Part shown: positions 1-6,387 of the stretch, piece by piece
How the letters are laid out: every line of letters begins with the position of its first letter
Numbering within the stretch: position 1 is the first letter of the stretch
DNA from: an uncultured Prevotella sp.
Lineage (GTDB): Bacteria; Bacteroidota; Bacteroidia; Bacteroidales; Bacteroidaceae
Assembly (NCBI GenBank): GCA_900550365.1
Contig: URRR01000039.1
Coordinates: forward strand, 1 to 20,377
Direction: 5' to 3'
DNA length: 20,377 nt
The notes under the pieces: model-generated
What the model was told of the DNA's origin: nothing
Databases searched by the model: none
The model's input: the letters and a program-made list of their open reading frames with translations, nothing else
Made by a program: the position numbers and the translations under genes

Positions 1-120
1 TAAAACCTTATAACCCTAAAACCGTGTAACTACTACGGTCATACGGTTGTGCGGTTTGAAGGTACACGGGGCTGAGACCGTAACACCGTAAAACCTTATA
101 ACCCTAAAACCTTATAACCA
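1..120. repeat. AACCTTATAACC-type short repeats upstream of the S26-like gene
   Basis: A 23-bp sequence at 1-23 recurs exactly at 89-111. The second copy also belongs to a 16-bp tandem duplication (89-104 and 105-120, differing at one base), with the core TAAAACCTTATAACC. Related words (ACCGTGTAAC, ACCGTAACACCG) fill the space between, and a degenerate copy (AACCCTTATAAC) lies at 861-872, just before the next gene. The last copy ends five bases before the S26-like ATG, so the repeats make up its immediate leader. No function can be assigned. Confidence 0.75.
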
Positions 121-124
121 TACA

Positions 125-817
125 ATGAAGACTGCGCTCAGATTTGTGATGGCGCTCATGGTCACAATCCTGCTGATGTTGGCTTTCAGGGCGCTGGTGT
201 TCACCGTATATACGGTCAGGGGTACGGCCCTCGAGCCCGCCTTGATGGACGGCGACCGTGTGCTGGTGAACCGCTGGAGCTATGGTCTGCGCACAGGTGA
301 CGGCCACCTGTTCAGATACGCGCGGTGGATAGGGCGGCCGGTGAGGAGGGGCGACCTCGTGGTATTCAACAGCCCGGCTGACACTATGAGGCCTGTACAC
401 AGGCGTGAGGCCCTCGCCTACTATTGCACCGGACTGCCGGGAGACACCGTTACGGCATGCGGCGTAAGCCTTACGGTGCCGGGCAAGAGCGTGGTGATAA
501 ACGTAACGCCGGCCAACGCACGGCTCATCAGCTACATATACGACAGGTATGAAGGGCGCAGGGCTGCGGTAAAGAACGGTCTTCTGTACGTAGACGGGCG
601 CAGGGTGAAGTGCGCCACGTTCGCCAACGACTATTACTGGTTCAGCTCAGGGCACGGTTCAGGCACTGAAGACTCAAGGTCTTTCGGCTTCGTACCTGAG
701 ACTTTCATCATCGGCAAGGTGGCAATGCTGCTGTATTCTTTGGACGGGGCGAGCCGCTTCAACGAATGCCTGCGCGACGACCGATGGCTGCTGTTCATCA
801 GCAACGGCACCGAATGA
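125..817 (+). CDS. S26 (signal peptidase I)-like protein, probably catalytically inactive
   Basis: The protein is 230 aa, with one N-terminal membrane segment (about residues 6-30) followed by a periplasmic signal-peptidase-fold domain. Recognisable S26 boxes are RGTALEPALMDGDRVLVNR (32-50), RRGDLVVFNSP, GLPGDTV (103-109), and a box-E remnant reading GTEDSRSFGFVP, followed by IIGKV. The serine expected just before the MEP-type motif is Ala35. The general-base lysine expected four residues before GLPGD (consensus KRxxGLPGD) is Tyr99, and the Arg after it is Tyr100. The GDNR part of box E is also lost. Active leader-peptidase function is therefore unlikely. I infer a pseudoenzyme, perhaps partnered with an active paralogue beyond the left edge of the window. 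The next gene, 65 bp downstream on the same strand, encodes a WbqC protein, so the two are probably co-transcribed. Confidence 0.85.
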   Translation: MKTALRFVMALMVTILLMLAFRALVFTVYTVRGTALEPALMDGDRVLVNRWSYGLRTGDGHLFRYARWIGRPVRRGDLVVFNSPADTMRPVHRREALAYYCTGLPGDTVTACGVSLTVPGKSVVINVTPANARLISYIYDRYEGRRAAVKNGLLYVDGRRVKCATFANDYYWFSSGHGSGTEDSRSFGFVPETFIIGKVAMLLYSLDGASRFNECLRDDRWLLFISNGTE

Positions 818-882
818 CCCGTGACGGGACGCCGCCGGGCCGGCCGTCACAGACCGATGTAACCCTTATAACTACTTTTATT

Positions 883-1536
883 ATGTCTCAAGCACTTCTT
901 TCCTCAACATATTTCGGCCCCATACAGTGGTACCAGAAGCTCTGCCGCTACGACAAGACGCGTATAGAGGCGTATGACAGCTTCATGAAGCAGACTTACC
1001 GCAACCGCTGCCTGATAGCCACAACGGCAGGCATACAGGCCCTTACGGTGCCCGTAGAGCGCACGGCTGACGGCGGCATGGCCGACAGCCAGTCGACGCC
1101 CGGAAAGTGTCTCATGCGCGACGTACGCATAAGTGACCACGGCAACTGGCGCCACCTGCACTGGAACGCCCTGGCGAGCGCCTACGGCGAGTCGCCGTTC
1201 TTTGAGTATTATGCTGACGATTTGCGGCCGTTCTTCGAGCGTAGGTGGACTTTCCTCTATGACTTCAACATGGAGATATGCCTCAAGATGTGCGAGCTTA
1301 TCGGCATAGAGCCGGCCATTGAGCCTACATCTGAATATATTCCGGCCGGCGACGCGCGGCTTGCGGGCACGGACGACTTCCGTGACGTGATACGCCCCAA
1401 GCATCCCCTGCCCGACGACGGGTTTGCCCCGAGGCGATATTACCAGGTGTATGAGCGCAAGCACGGCTTCATAAGCAACCTCAGCATACTTGACCTGCTC
1501 TTCAACATGGGCAACGAAAGCGTGCTTTATCTCTGA
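883..1536 (+). CDS. WbqC family protein
   Basis: The protein is 217 aa and starts MSQALLSSTYFGPIQWYQKL. This ATG was chosen because the family homology begins here; a longer in-frame extension would overlap the upstream gene and carries no family signal. Conserved WbqC-like features are FGPIQWY near the N-terminus, ISDHGNWRHLHWNAL (83-97), SAYGESPFFEYYADDLRPFF (99-118) and a C-terminal YYQVYERKHGFISNLSILDLLF block ending in a short GNESVLYL tail. There is no signal peptide or membrane segment, so it is cytoplasmic. WbqC-like proteins occur in surface-polysaccharide gene sets, but their reaction is not firmly known and I do not assign one. It is the last gene before a strong terminator. Confidence 0.88.
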   Translation: MSQALLSSTYFGPIQWYQKLCRYDKTRIEAYDSFMKQTYRNRCLIATTAGIQALTVPVERTADGGMADSQSTPGKCLMRDVRISDHGNWRHLHWNALASAYGESPFFEYYADDLRPFFERRWTFLYDFNMEICLKMCELIGIEPAIEPTSEYIPAGDARLAGTDDFRDVIRPKHPLPDDGFAPRRYYQVYERKHGFISNLSILDLLFNMGNESVLYL

Positions 1537-1546
1537 CAGATACAAT

Positions 1547-1585
1547 GAGGGCCGTTGTCTACAATCTGACAACGGCCCTCTTCCT
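1547..1585 (+). terminator. Rho-independent terminator after the WbqC gene
   Basis: There are perfect 13-bp arms, GAGGGCCGTTGTC (1547-1559) and GACAACGGCCCTC (1568-1580), with an 8-nt loop followed by TTCCTT. It starts 11 bp after the stop codon. It separates the + strand unit from the convergent sigma/partner pair. The rest of the convergent gap (1586-1687) is AT-rich with only a weak GAAACT/AGTTTC hairpin at 1620-1635. Confidence 0.85.
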
Positions 1586-1687
1586 TCACGTTAGTATGTT
1601 ATGAAAATTTGAGAGAATTGAAACTTCACAGTTTCGTTTTGTTGTTTTATTAAACACTGTTTTATAGAGAAAGCATAGAAAATTGTT

Positions 1688-2155
1688 CTACTTTATTATC
1701 GTGGCCGTAGCCGGAGCGGCCTGCAGGGTGTCGGTCTTTACCGAGTCGCCCATTGCCACTGACGGGCCTACGTTTGCCTTCTGCACAGTAGCAACGCCGT
1801 TGGCCGGCCTGTCGCTCTCGGTGAAAGCCACCTGCGCCGCGTTGCCGAGCGTGAGGAATATCGCCACTACCGCGGCCGCCTTGAACAGCGGCATGAACCT
1901 CTGGCTCATCTTTATCGTGCGTGCCCTTACGGGTTCAGGCTCGTTGATTTGGGCCATAATCTTTTCGTCGAAGTCCTCGCCAAGCGTGTCGGCAGCCGTC
2001 TCCGTCTGCTCATACGCGAACAAGTCTCTGTATTTCAGCAGGCTTGCCGGGATGTCTTTCTGGCTGAAGAACGTGCGCAGTATCTTCTCTTCCTCGAGCG
2101 AAGTCTCGCAGTTCCAGTAGCGTTCGAGCAGTTGTTCGATATATTTATAGTCCAT
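1688..2155 (-). CDS. Small single-TM protein downstream of an ECF sigma factor (putative anti-sigma or regulatory partner)
   Basis: The protein is 155 aa starting MDYKYIEQLLERYWNCETSL. I prefer this ATG over a TTG nine bases upstream because it gives an 11-nt overlap with the sigma stop codon (ATGGACTATAA), a typical coupled arrangement. The N-terminal 80 residues are cytoplasmic and highly charged, with an E-rich segment (EEEKILRTFF, 21-30) such as is common in small Bacteroidetes sigma-partner proteins. One hydrophobic helix follows (about 90-108, FKAAAVVAIFLTLGNAAQVAF). The last 45 residues form a low-complexity Ala/Thr/Val-rich tail without a recognisable domain. No catalytic motif or zinc-binding HxxxCxxC motif is visible. 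The anti-sigma role is inferred from position and topology only. Confidence 0.7.
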   Translation of the reverse strand: MDYKYIEQLLERYWNCETSLEEEKILRTFFSQKDIPASLLKYRDLFAYEQTETAADTLGEDFDEKIMAQINEPEPVRARTIKMSQRFMPLFKAAAVVAIFLTLGNAAQVAFTESDRPANGVATVQKANVGPSVAMGDSVKTDTLQAAPATATIIK

Positions 2156-2657
2156 ATTCGTCAATTTTATTATACCTTTGCTTCACTGCCTGGCGTGCTC
2201 TGAAGATGTTCACCTTTACCTGTTCTTCGGTCATTCCGAGCACCTCGGCTATCTCCTTGTAGCTTTTGCCCTCCATGTCGCGCAGCTGCATGCAGCTGCG
2301 TTGCTTCTCGGGCAGCGAGTCAATGATGCGTCTTACCTGCTCAATCCTGTCGCGCTGCATCATGCGTTCATAAGGATTAGCCCCTGAGTCAGGAGCTTCG
2401 GCCTCTCCGTCGCCTATCGGCTGGTTGTCGTTGCCGGCCCGCTTCACTCTGTCGAGCGACAGATTGCGGCAGACGGTCAGGCTGAAGGCCTCGATTGAGT
2501 CGATGTCCTGCCAGTTGTCGCGCCTGTTCCACACCTTTATCAGTGTGTCCTGCACCACGTCCTCGGCTTCCTCCCGGCTGAGCGTTATCCTCAAGGCCAG
2601 ACGGTAGAGAACGTTTTTCAGAGGCAATACGTCGTTGCGAAAACTGATATTTTTCAT
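2145..2657 (-). CDS. ECF-type RNA polymerase sigma factor (sigma-70 family)
   Basis: The protein is 170 aa, a normal length for an ECF factor. Region 2 spans about residues 8-75, with the typical EEAEDVVQDTLIKVWNRRDNW helix and the SLTVCRNLSLDRVKR segment. An acidic, glycine-rich linker (about 76-97) leads to region 4 (about 105-165) with LPEKQRSCMQLRDMEGKSYKEIAEVLGMTEEQVKVNIFRARQAVK, which includes the helix-turn-helix. The ATG at 2655-2657 was chosen because sigma homology begins here; upstream in-frame sequence runs into the repeat-rich gap. The stop overlaps the start of the downstream partner gene by 11 nt, so the pair should be co-translated. The target promoters are unknown. Confidence 0.9.
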   Translation of the reverse strand: MKNISFRNDVLPLKNVLYRLALRITLSREEAEDVVQDTLIKVWNRRDNWQDIDSIEAFSLTVCRNLSLDRVKRAGNDNQPIGDGEAEAPDSGANPYERMMQRDRIEQVRRIIDSLPEKQRSCMQLRDMEGKSYKEIAEVLGMTEEQVKVNIFRARQAVKQRYNKIDEYGL

Positions 2658-2754
2658 CTGCTCTCTATTTAAATGACGATTGGGCGGGGCAAAAGTTACA
2701 GCAACCCGGCGTTTTTTTCTTCGTTTAACAGTATTTAATAGTAAAGATACACGT

Positions 2755-2777
2755 AACCGCCTGACGGTCAGGCGGTT
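2755..2777. repeat. 11-bp palindromic hairpin next to the 22-bp repeat array
   Basis: The arms AACCGCCTGAC (2755-2765) and GTCAGGCGGTT (2767-2777) are perfectly complementary and separated by a single base. It directly abuts the array at 2779. It lies downstream of argB and upstream of the sigma gene on the same strand, so it could fold in the argB 3' end or the sigma leader. There is no T-tract. Confidence 0.7.
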
Positions 2778-2778
2778 T

Positions 2779-2866
2779 GCAAAAGGCCGTCTTTCAGGCG
2801 GCAAAAGGTGGCCTTTCATCGTGCAAGAGACGGCCTTTCGGCGCGCAAAAGACGGCATATTGGAAA
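2779..2866. repeat. 22-bp-pitch palindromic repeat array, locus A (4 units)
   Basis: Four consecutive 22-bp units start at 2779, 2801, 2823 and 2845. Each has a 14-bp core (AAAAGGCCGTCTTT, AAAAGGTGGCCTTT, AAGAGACGGCCTTT, AAAAGACGGCATAT) in a constant register, preceded by GC and followed by about six variable bases. The first core is the reverse complement of the third core type, so the array can also fold as a larger hairpin. It sits 70 bp past the argB stop and 122 bp before the sigma start. The fourth unit is degenerate at its 3' end. Confidence 0.85.
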
Positions 2867-2935
2867 TCAGGCAATGCCCCTGCCCTTTCTCACGCAACGC
2901 TCACGGCCGCGCGCCTGACGTTCTCTCGTCAGCCG

Positions 2936-3709
2936 TCAGGGGCATATCATGGTGCCGTGACGGCCGTCAATGGCCTCAGCCTCAGTGATGTTTACACGGC
3001 TTACGCCGGCGTCAATGGCGCTGAAGGCGTTCTCCAGCTTGGGCAGCATGCCGCCCGCCACGGTGCCGTCGGCCACGAGCCGGCTGAAGTCGGCACGCGT
3101 AATAGTCGGTATTACGCTGTCTTCGTCGTCCGGACCGGCCAGCACGCCTTTCTTCTCGAAGCAGAACATGAGCGTTACGTCATATCTTGCGGCCAGCGCC
3201 TTCGCCGTCTCAGCGGCTATCGTGTCAGCGTTGGTGTTGAGCATGCAGCCGTGGCCGTCGTGCGTCAGGGGCGCCATTACGGGCGTTATGCCGGCCTCGA
3301 TGAGGGTCGCGAGCCTGTCGGCGTCAACCCTGTCGACATCGCCCACGTAGCCGTAATCTATGTCCTTTACCGGGCGTTTGTGCGAGCGTATCACGTCGCA
3401 GTCGGCCCCGGTCAGCCCCACGGCATTCACTCCGGCGGCCTGCAGGCGTGCCACGATATTCTTGTTGACCAGTCCGCCGTAGACCATCGTCACCACCTCA
3501 AGCATGTCGCGGTCGGTTATGCGCCGCCCGCCTACCATCTTACTCTCTATGCCGAGGCGTGAGGCAACGGCCGTGGCGCGACGTCCGCCGCCGTGAACGA
3601 GCACCTTGCGGCCCTCAATAGAGCGGAATCCGTCGAGCAGACGGCTCAGCCGTGCGTCGTCCTCAACCACGGCTCCGCCTACTTTCACTACTGTAAGGGG
3701 ATGTTTCAT
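2936..3709 (-). CDS. argB: Acetylglutamate kinase (amino-acid kinase family)
   Basis: The protein is 257 aa, the usual ArgB length, and cytoplasmic. It catalyses phosphorylation of N-acetylglutamate, the second step of ornithine/arginine synthesis; some Bacteroidetes use N-succinyl intermediates later in this pathway, so the acyl group is not certain here. Visible motifs are the N-terminal VVKVGGAVVED (7-17) with the catalytic lysine, KVLVHGGGR (35-43) for substrate and phosphate binding, GGRRITD, GLTGADC, the acidic/Asn motif LNTNADTIA, and a C-terminal GGMLPKLENAFSAIDAGV segment typical of the family. It is the last gene of the topA-aroK-speA-argB series on this strand. It is separated from speA by 218 bp almost filled by an inverted repeat, so its expression may be uncoupled from the upstream genes. 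Confidence 0.93.
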   Translation of the reverse strand: MKHPLTVVKVGGAVVEDDARLSRLLDGFRSIEGRKVLVHGGGRRATAVASRLGIESKMVGGRRITDRDMLEVVTMVYGGLVNKNIVARLQAAGVNAVGLTGADCDVIRSHKRPVKDIDYGYVGDVDRVDADRLATLIEAGITPVMAPLTHDGHGCMLNTNADTIAAETAKALAARYDVTLMFCFEKKGVLAGPDDEDSVIPTITRADFSRLVADGTVAGGMLPKLENAFSAIDAGVSRVNITEAEAIDGRHGTMICP

Positions 3710-3733
3710 ATTTATGTACGTTGAAAATCTTTT

Positions 3734-3918
3734 CAGGAGTTAAGGAGTAAACTTATAGGAGTTAAGGAGTTATGGAGTTAAGGAGTTAAGACGAATGTCC
3801 TGCTGCATATAAAGAAAATCTTCTTGCCTGCACATCACTTGTCCGCCTGCAAAGCATTTGTCTTAACTCCTTAACTCCATAACTCCTTAACTCCTGAAAA
3901 TATACTCCTTAACTCCTG
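3734..3918. repeat. 64-bp-arm inverted repeat built of GGAGTTAAGGAG words, between speA and argB
   Basis: The left arm (3734-3797) and right arm (3855-3918) are reverse complements apart from one 7-bp patch and one isolated base, with a perfect 36-bp core (left arm 3757-3792). The 57-bp spacer is 3798-3854. Each arm is itself a set of short tandem words (AGGAGTTA). The structure nearly fills the gap: the right arm ends 9 bp from the speA stop and the left arm begins 24 bp from the argB ATG. Any RNA across this gap would form a very stable hairpin, but no T-tract follows it. A third copy of the arm is at 18472-18532. Confidence 0.92.
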
Positions 3919-3927
3919 AGATGGGTT

Positions 3928-5820
3928 TTACTCCAAATAAGTGTATCCGTAGAGGCCCGAGCGGTAGTTGGAGAGGAACTCCTTGCCCTCCTCAAGCGAT
4001 ATCTTACCCTGCTTTACGCTCTTGGTAACCCACATCTCGAGCTGACGCACCAGCTTCTTCGGGTTATACTGAACGTACTCGAGCACCTCCTCAACGGTCT
4101 CGCCGTCGATTATCTGGTCGATGTGATAGCGCCCGTCCTTCACCGTTATGTGGGCGGCGTTGGTGTCGCCGAAGAGGTTGTGCATGTCGCCGAGTATCTC
4201 CTGATAGGCTCCCACGAGGAACACGCCGAGATAATAAGGCTCGTTCTTGCGCAGTGCATGCACGGGCAGGATGTTCGATATGTTACGGTTGGTGACGAAG
4301 TTGGCTATCTTTCCGTCGCTGTCGCAGGTGATGTCCTGCAGCGTAGCGCTGCGTGTGGGACGCTCGTTAAGGCGCTGCAGCGGCACGATTGGGAATATCT
4401 GGTCGATGGCCCAGGCGTCAGGCAACGACTGGAACAGCGAGAAGTTGCAGAAGTATTTGTCGGCCAGCAGCTTGTCAAGGCCCTTCAGTTCCTCGGGCAC
4501 ATGCTTCAGGCGCTTGGCTATCGAGTTGATTTCGCGGCACACGCTCCAGTACATACGCTCTATCTCGGCACGCGTCTTGAGGTCTACCAGGCCGTGCTCG
4601 AACAGGTCGAGAGCGTCCTCGCGTATCTGCTCGGCGTCGTGCCAGTCCTCAAGCATGGTGCGCGGATTAAGGTTGTCCCATATCTCGTAGAGATCCTTCA
4701 CCAGCTTATGCGAGCTTTCCGTGGGCTCATACTCCTCGTTCATCTCGGGCAGTGACGCCGTCTCGAGCACGTCGATGACCAGCACCGAGTGGTGGGCTGA
4801 CAGCGAGCGGCCGCTCTCCGTGATGATGTTAGGATGCGGAATGTTGTTACGGTCGGCAGCCTCAACGAAGGTATAAATACAGTCGTTGACGTATTCCTGA
4901 ATCGAATAGTTCACGCTGCTCTCGCTGTTGGGCGAGCGGGTGCCGTCATAATCCACGCCGAGACCGCCTCCACAGTCAACGAAGTCGACGTTATAGCCCA
5001 TTTTATGGAGCTGGATGTAGAACTGCGAAGCCTCCTTCAGAGCCGTCTGTATGCGGCGTATCTTGGTTATCTGGCTGCCTATGTGGAAGTGGATAAGGCG
5101 CAGACAGTCCTTCATGCCCTTCTTGTCGAGTATCTCAAGGGCCGTCAGCAGCTCAGAGCTTGTAAGTCCGAACTTGCTCGCGTCGCCGCCGCTCTCCTGC
5201 CACTTGCCGCTGCCCGACGATGCCAGCTTTATCCTTATGCCGAGGTTAGGCTTTACGTTCAGCTTCTTGGCGGCCTTTCCTATTATCTCAAGTTCGTTGA
5301 GTTTCTCCACCACAATGAAGATTCTCTTGCCCATCTTCTGCGCCAGCAGCGCCAGCTCGATATAGCTCTGGTCCTTGTATCCGTTGCAGATGATGAGCGA
5401 GTCGCTCTGACACTGCACGGCGATAACGGCGTGCAGCTCTGGCTTCGAGCCGGCCTCGAGGCCCAGGTTGAACTTGCGTCCGTGGCTGATAATCTCCTCA
5501 ACGACGGGCTGCATCTGGTTTACTTTTATGGGATAGATGATGAAGTTCTCGCCCTTGAAGCCGTATTCGTCTGACGCTTTCTTGAAACAGCTCCACGTTT
5601 TCTCAATCCTGTTGTCAAGAATATCGGGAAAGCGCAGCAGCACCGGCGGCGTAACGTCTCTCAGGGCAAGCTCGTCCATCACGTCGTGCAGGTCAATCTC
5701 GACGTTGTCCTTACACGGAGTTACGTACATGTCGCCCTTATCATTGATGCCAAAATAGGATGTTCCCCATCCGCTGATGTTGTAAAGCTCGTTAGAGTCT
5801 TCAATCGTCCATTTCTTCAT
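3928..5820 (-). CDS. speA: Biosynthetic arginine decarboxylase (PLP-dependent, alanine-racemase-fold type)
   Basis: The protein is 630 aa, full length for SpeA. It converts arginine to agmatine and CO2, the entry to polyamine synthesis by the agmatine route, in the cytoplasm. The PLP-binding lysine is in FIIYPIKVNQMQPVVEE (Lys99). The barrel carries IHFHIGSQI (around 245), the phosphate-binding CGGGLGVDYDGT, and ITESGRSLSAHHSVLV. The C-terminal beta domain holds DITCDSDG (around 495), which supplies the active-site cysteine across the dimer, and YYLGVFLVGAYQEILGDMHNLFGD. The start lies 36 bp after the aroK stop, consistent with one operon. Its neighbour argB makes the precursor of its substrate, so the cluster links arginine synthesis with arginine use. 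Confidence 0.95.
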   Translation of the reverse strand: MKKWTIEDSNELYNISGWGTSYFGINDKGDMYVTPCKDNVEIDLHDVMDELALRDVTPPVLLRFPDILDNRIEKTWSCFKKASDEYGFKGENFIIYPIKVNQMQPVVEEIISHGRKFNLGLEAGSKPELHAVIAVQCQSDSLIICNGYKDQSYIELALLAQKMGKRIFIVVEKLNELEIIGKAAKKLNVKPNLGIRIKLASSGSGKWQESGGDASKFGLTSSELLTALEILDKKGMKDCLRLIHFHIGSQITKIRRIQTALKEASQFYIQLHKMGYNVDFVDCGGGLGVDYDGTRSPNSESSVNYSIQEYVNDCIYTFVEAADRNNIPHPNIITESGRSLSAHHSVLVIDVLETASLPEMNEEYEPTESSHKLVKDLYEIWDNLNPRTMLEDWHDAEQIREDALDLFEHGLVDLKTRAEIERMYWSVCREINSIAKRLKHVPEELKGLDKLLADKYFCNFSLFQSLPDAWAIDQIFPIVPLQRLNERPTRSATLQDITCDSDGKIANFVTNRNISNILPVHALRKNEPYYLGVFLVGAYQEILGDMHNLFGDTNAAHITVKDGRYHIDQIIDGETVEEVLEYVQYNPKKLVRQLEMWVTKSVKQGKISLEEGKEFLSNYRSGLYGYTYLE

Positions 5821-5856
5821 TTAGGTGTGGTAGTTTTAAGAACAGTTGTTACGTAT

Positions 5857-6384
5857 TTATAAATCAAGTATTTTCCGCAGGCTGGCCACGGTGGTGTTTA
5901 TCTTCTCATAATTGTCAAGCAGGCTCACGTCAAGCACGTGGCGGGCTTTCATATAGTAAGGCTCGCGCTGCCGGAGCTGGTCCTTTATGAACTCTTGCAG
6001 CTCATCCGGGCCCTTGCCCTCAAGCAGGGGGCGCTTCACCTTGCCCATTTTCAGGTGGGCACAGAGCACGTCCGGCGTGGCCTTCAGGTAAACGGTGTCG
6101 GCCTGAGAGTTCATGTAATCCATGTTGTCGAAGAAGCAGGGAGTGCCTCCTCCGCAGCTGAGGATGATGTCTTCAAACTCCGCCGCCTCATGCAGCATCG
6201 TGTGTTCTATCTTCCTGAAGCCGTCTTCGCCGCGCTCGGCGAACAGCTGCGGCACCGTCTTGCGCATACGGCTCTCGATGTACCAGTCGAGGTCATAGAA
6301 CTGCATGCCCGTGTCCTTGGCCAGCGCCTTGCCCACGGTGGTCTTGCCGGCGCCCATGTATCCCACGATGATTATCCGTCTCAT
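5857..6384 (-). CDS. aroK: Shikimate kinase
   Basis: The protein is 175 aa, typical of shikimate kinase. It phosphorylates shikimate at the 3-hydroxyl with ATP, the fifth step of chorismate synthesis. It has the Walker A motif GYMGAGKTTVGKALA (8-22), a shikimate-binding DLDWYIE segment (31-37), the FRKIEHTMLHE region, and the glycine-rich CGGGTPCF motif (about 78-85). The LID region is KRPLLEGKGPDELQEFI, followed by REPYYMKARHVLDVS. The ATG is only 3 nt after the topA stop, so translation is probably coupled. No signal peptide; cytoplasmic. Confidence 0.94.
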   Translation of the reverse strand: MRRIIIVGYMGAGKTTVGKALAKDTGMQFYDLDWYIESRMRKTVPQLFAERGEDGFRKIEHTMLHEAAEFEDIILSCGGGTPCFFDNMDYMNSQADTVYLKATPDVLCAHLKMGKVKRPLLEGKGPDELQEFIKDQLRQREPYYMKARHVLDVSLLDNYEKINTTVASLRKILDL

Positions 6385-6387
6385 GGG

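Noticed and set aside
1..120. Telomere-like CCCTAAAAC repeats
   Set aside because: The words are irregular, occur twice in short form, and lie directly upstream of a bacterial gene.
766..882. N-terminal extension of the WbqC protein starting inside the S26-like gene
   Set aside because: It adds 39 residues without homology and overlaps the upstream coding region; the ATG at 883 begins the conserved block.
904..1572. A 222-codon reading frame on the minus strand opposite the WbqC gene
   Set aside because: It is the antisense shadow of a well-supported WbqC gene and includes the terminator stem; no family resemblance.
2779..2866. CRISPR array
   Set aside because: Units are palindromic and degenerate with only about 6 variable bases between cores, far too short for spacers, and no cas genes are present.
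2658..2935. Small protein gene in the argB-sigma gap
   Set aside because: Open frames there run through the repeat array and antisense into argB, with no plausible start context or family similarity.
4834..5574. A 246-codon + strand frame inside speA
   Set aside because: Antisense to a clearly functional SpeA with intact motifs; long antisense frames are expected at this base composition.
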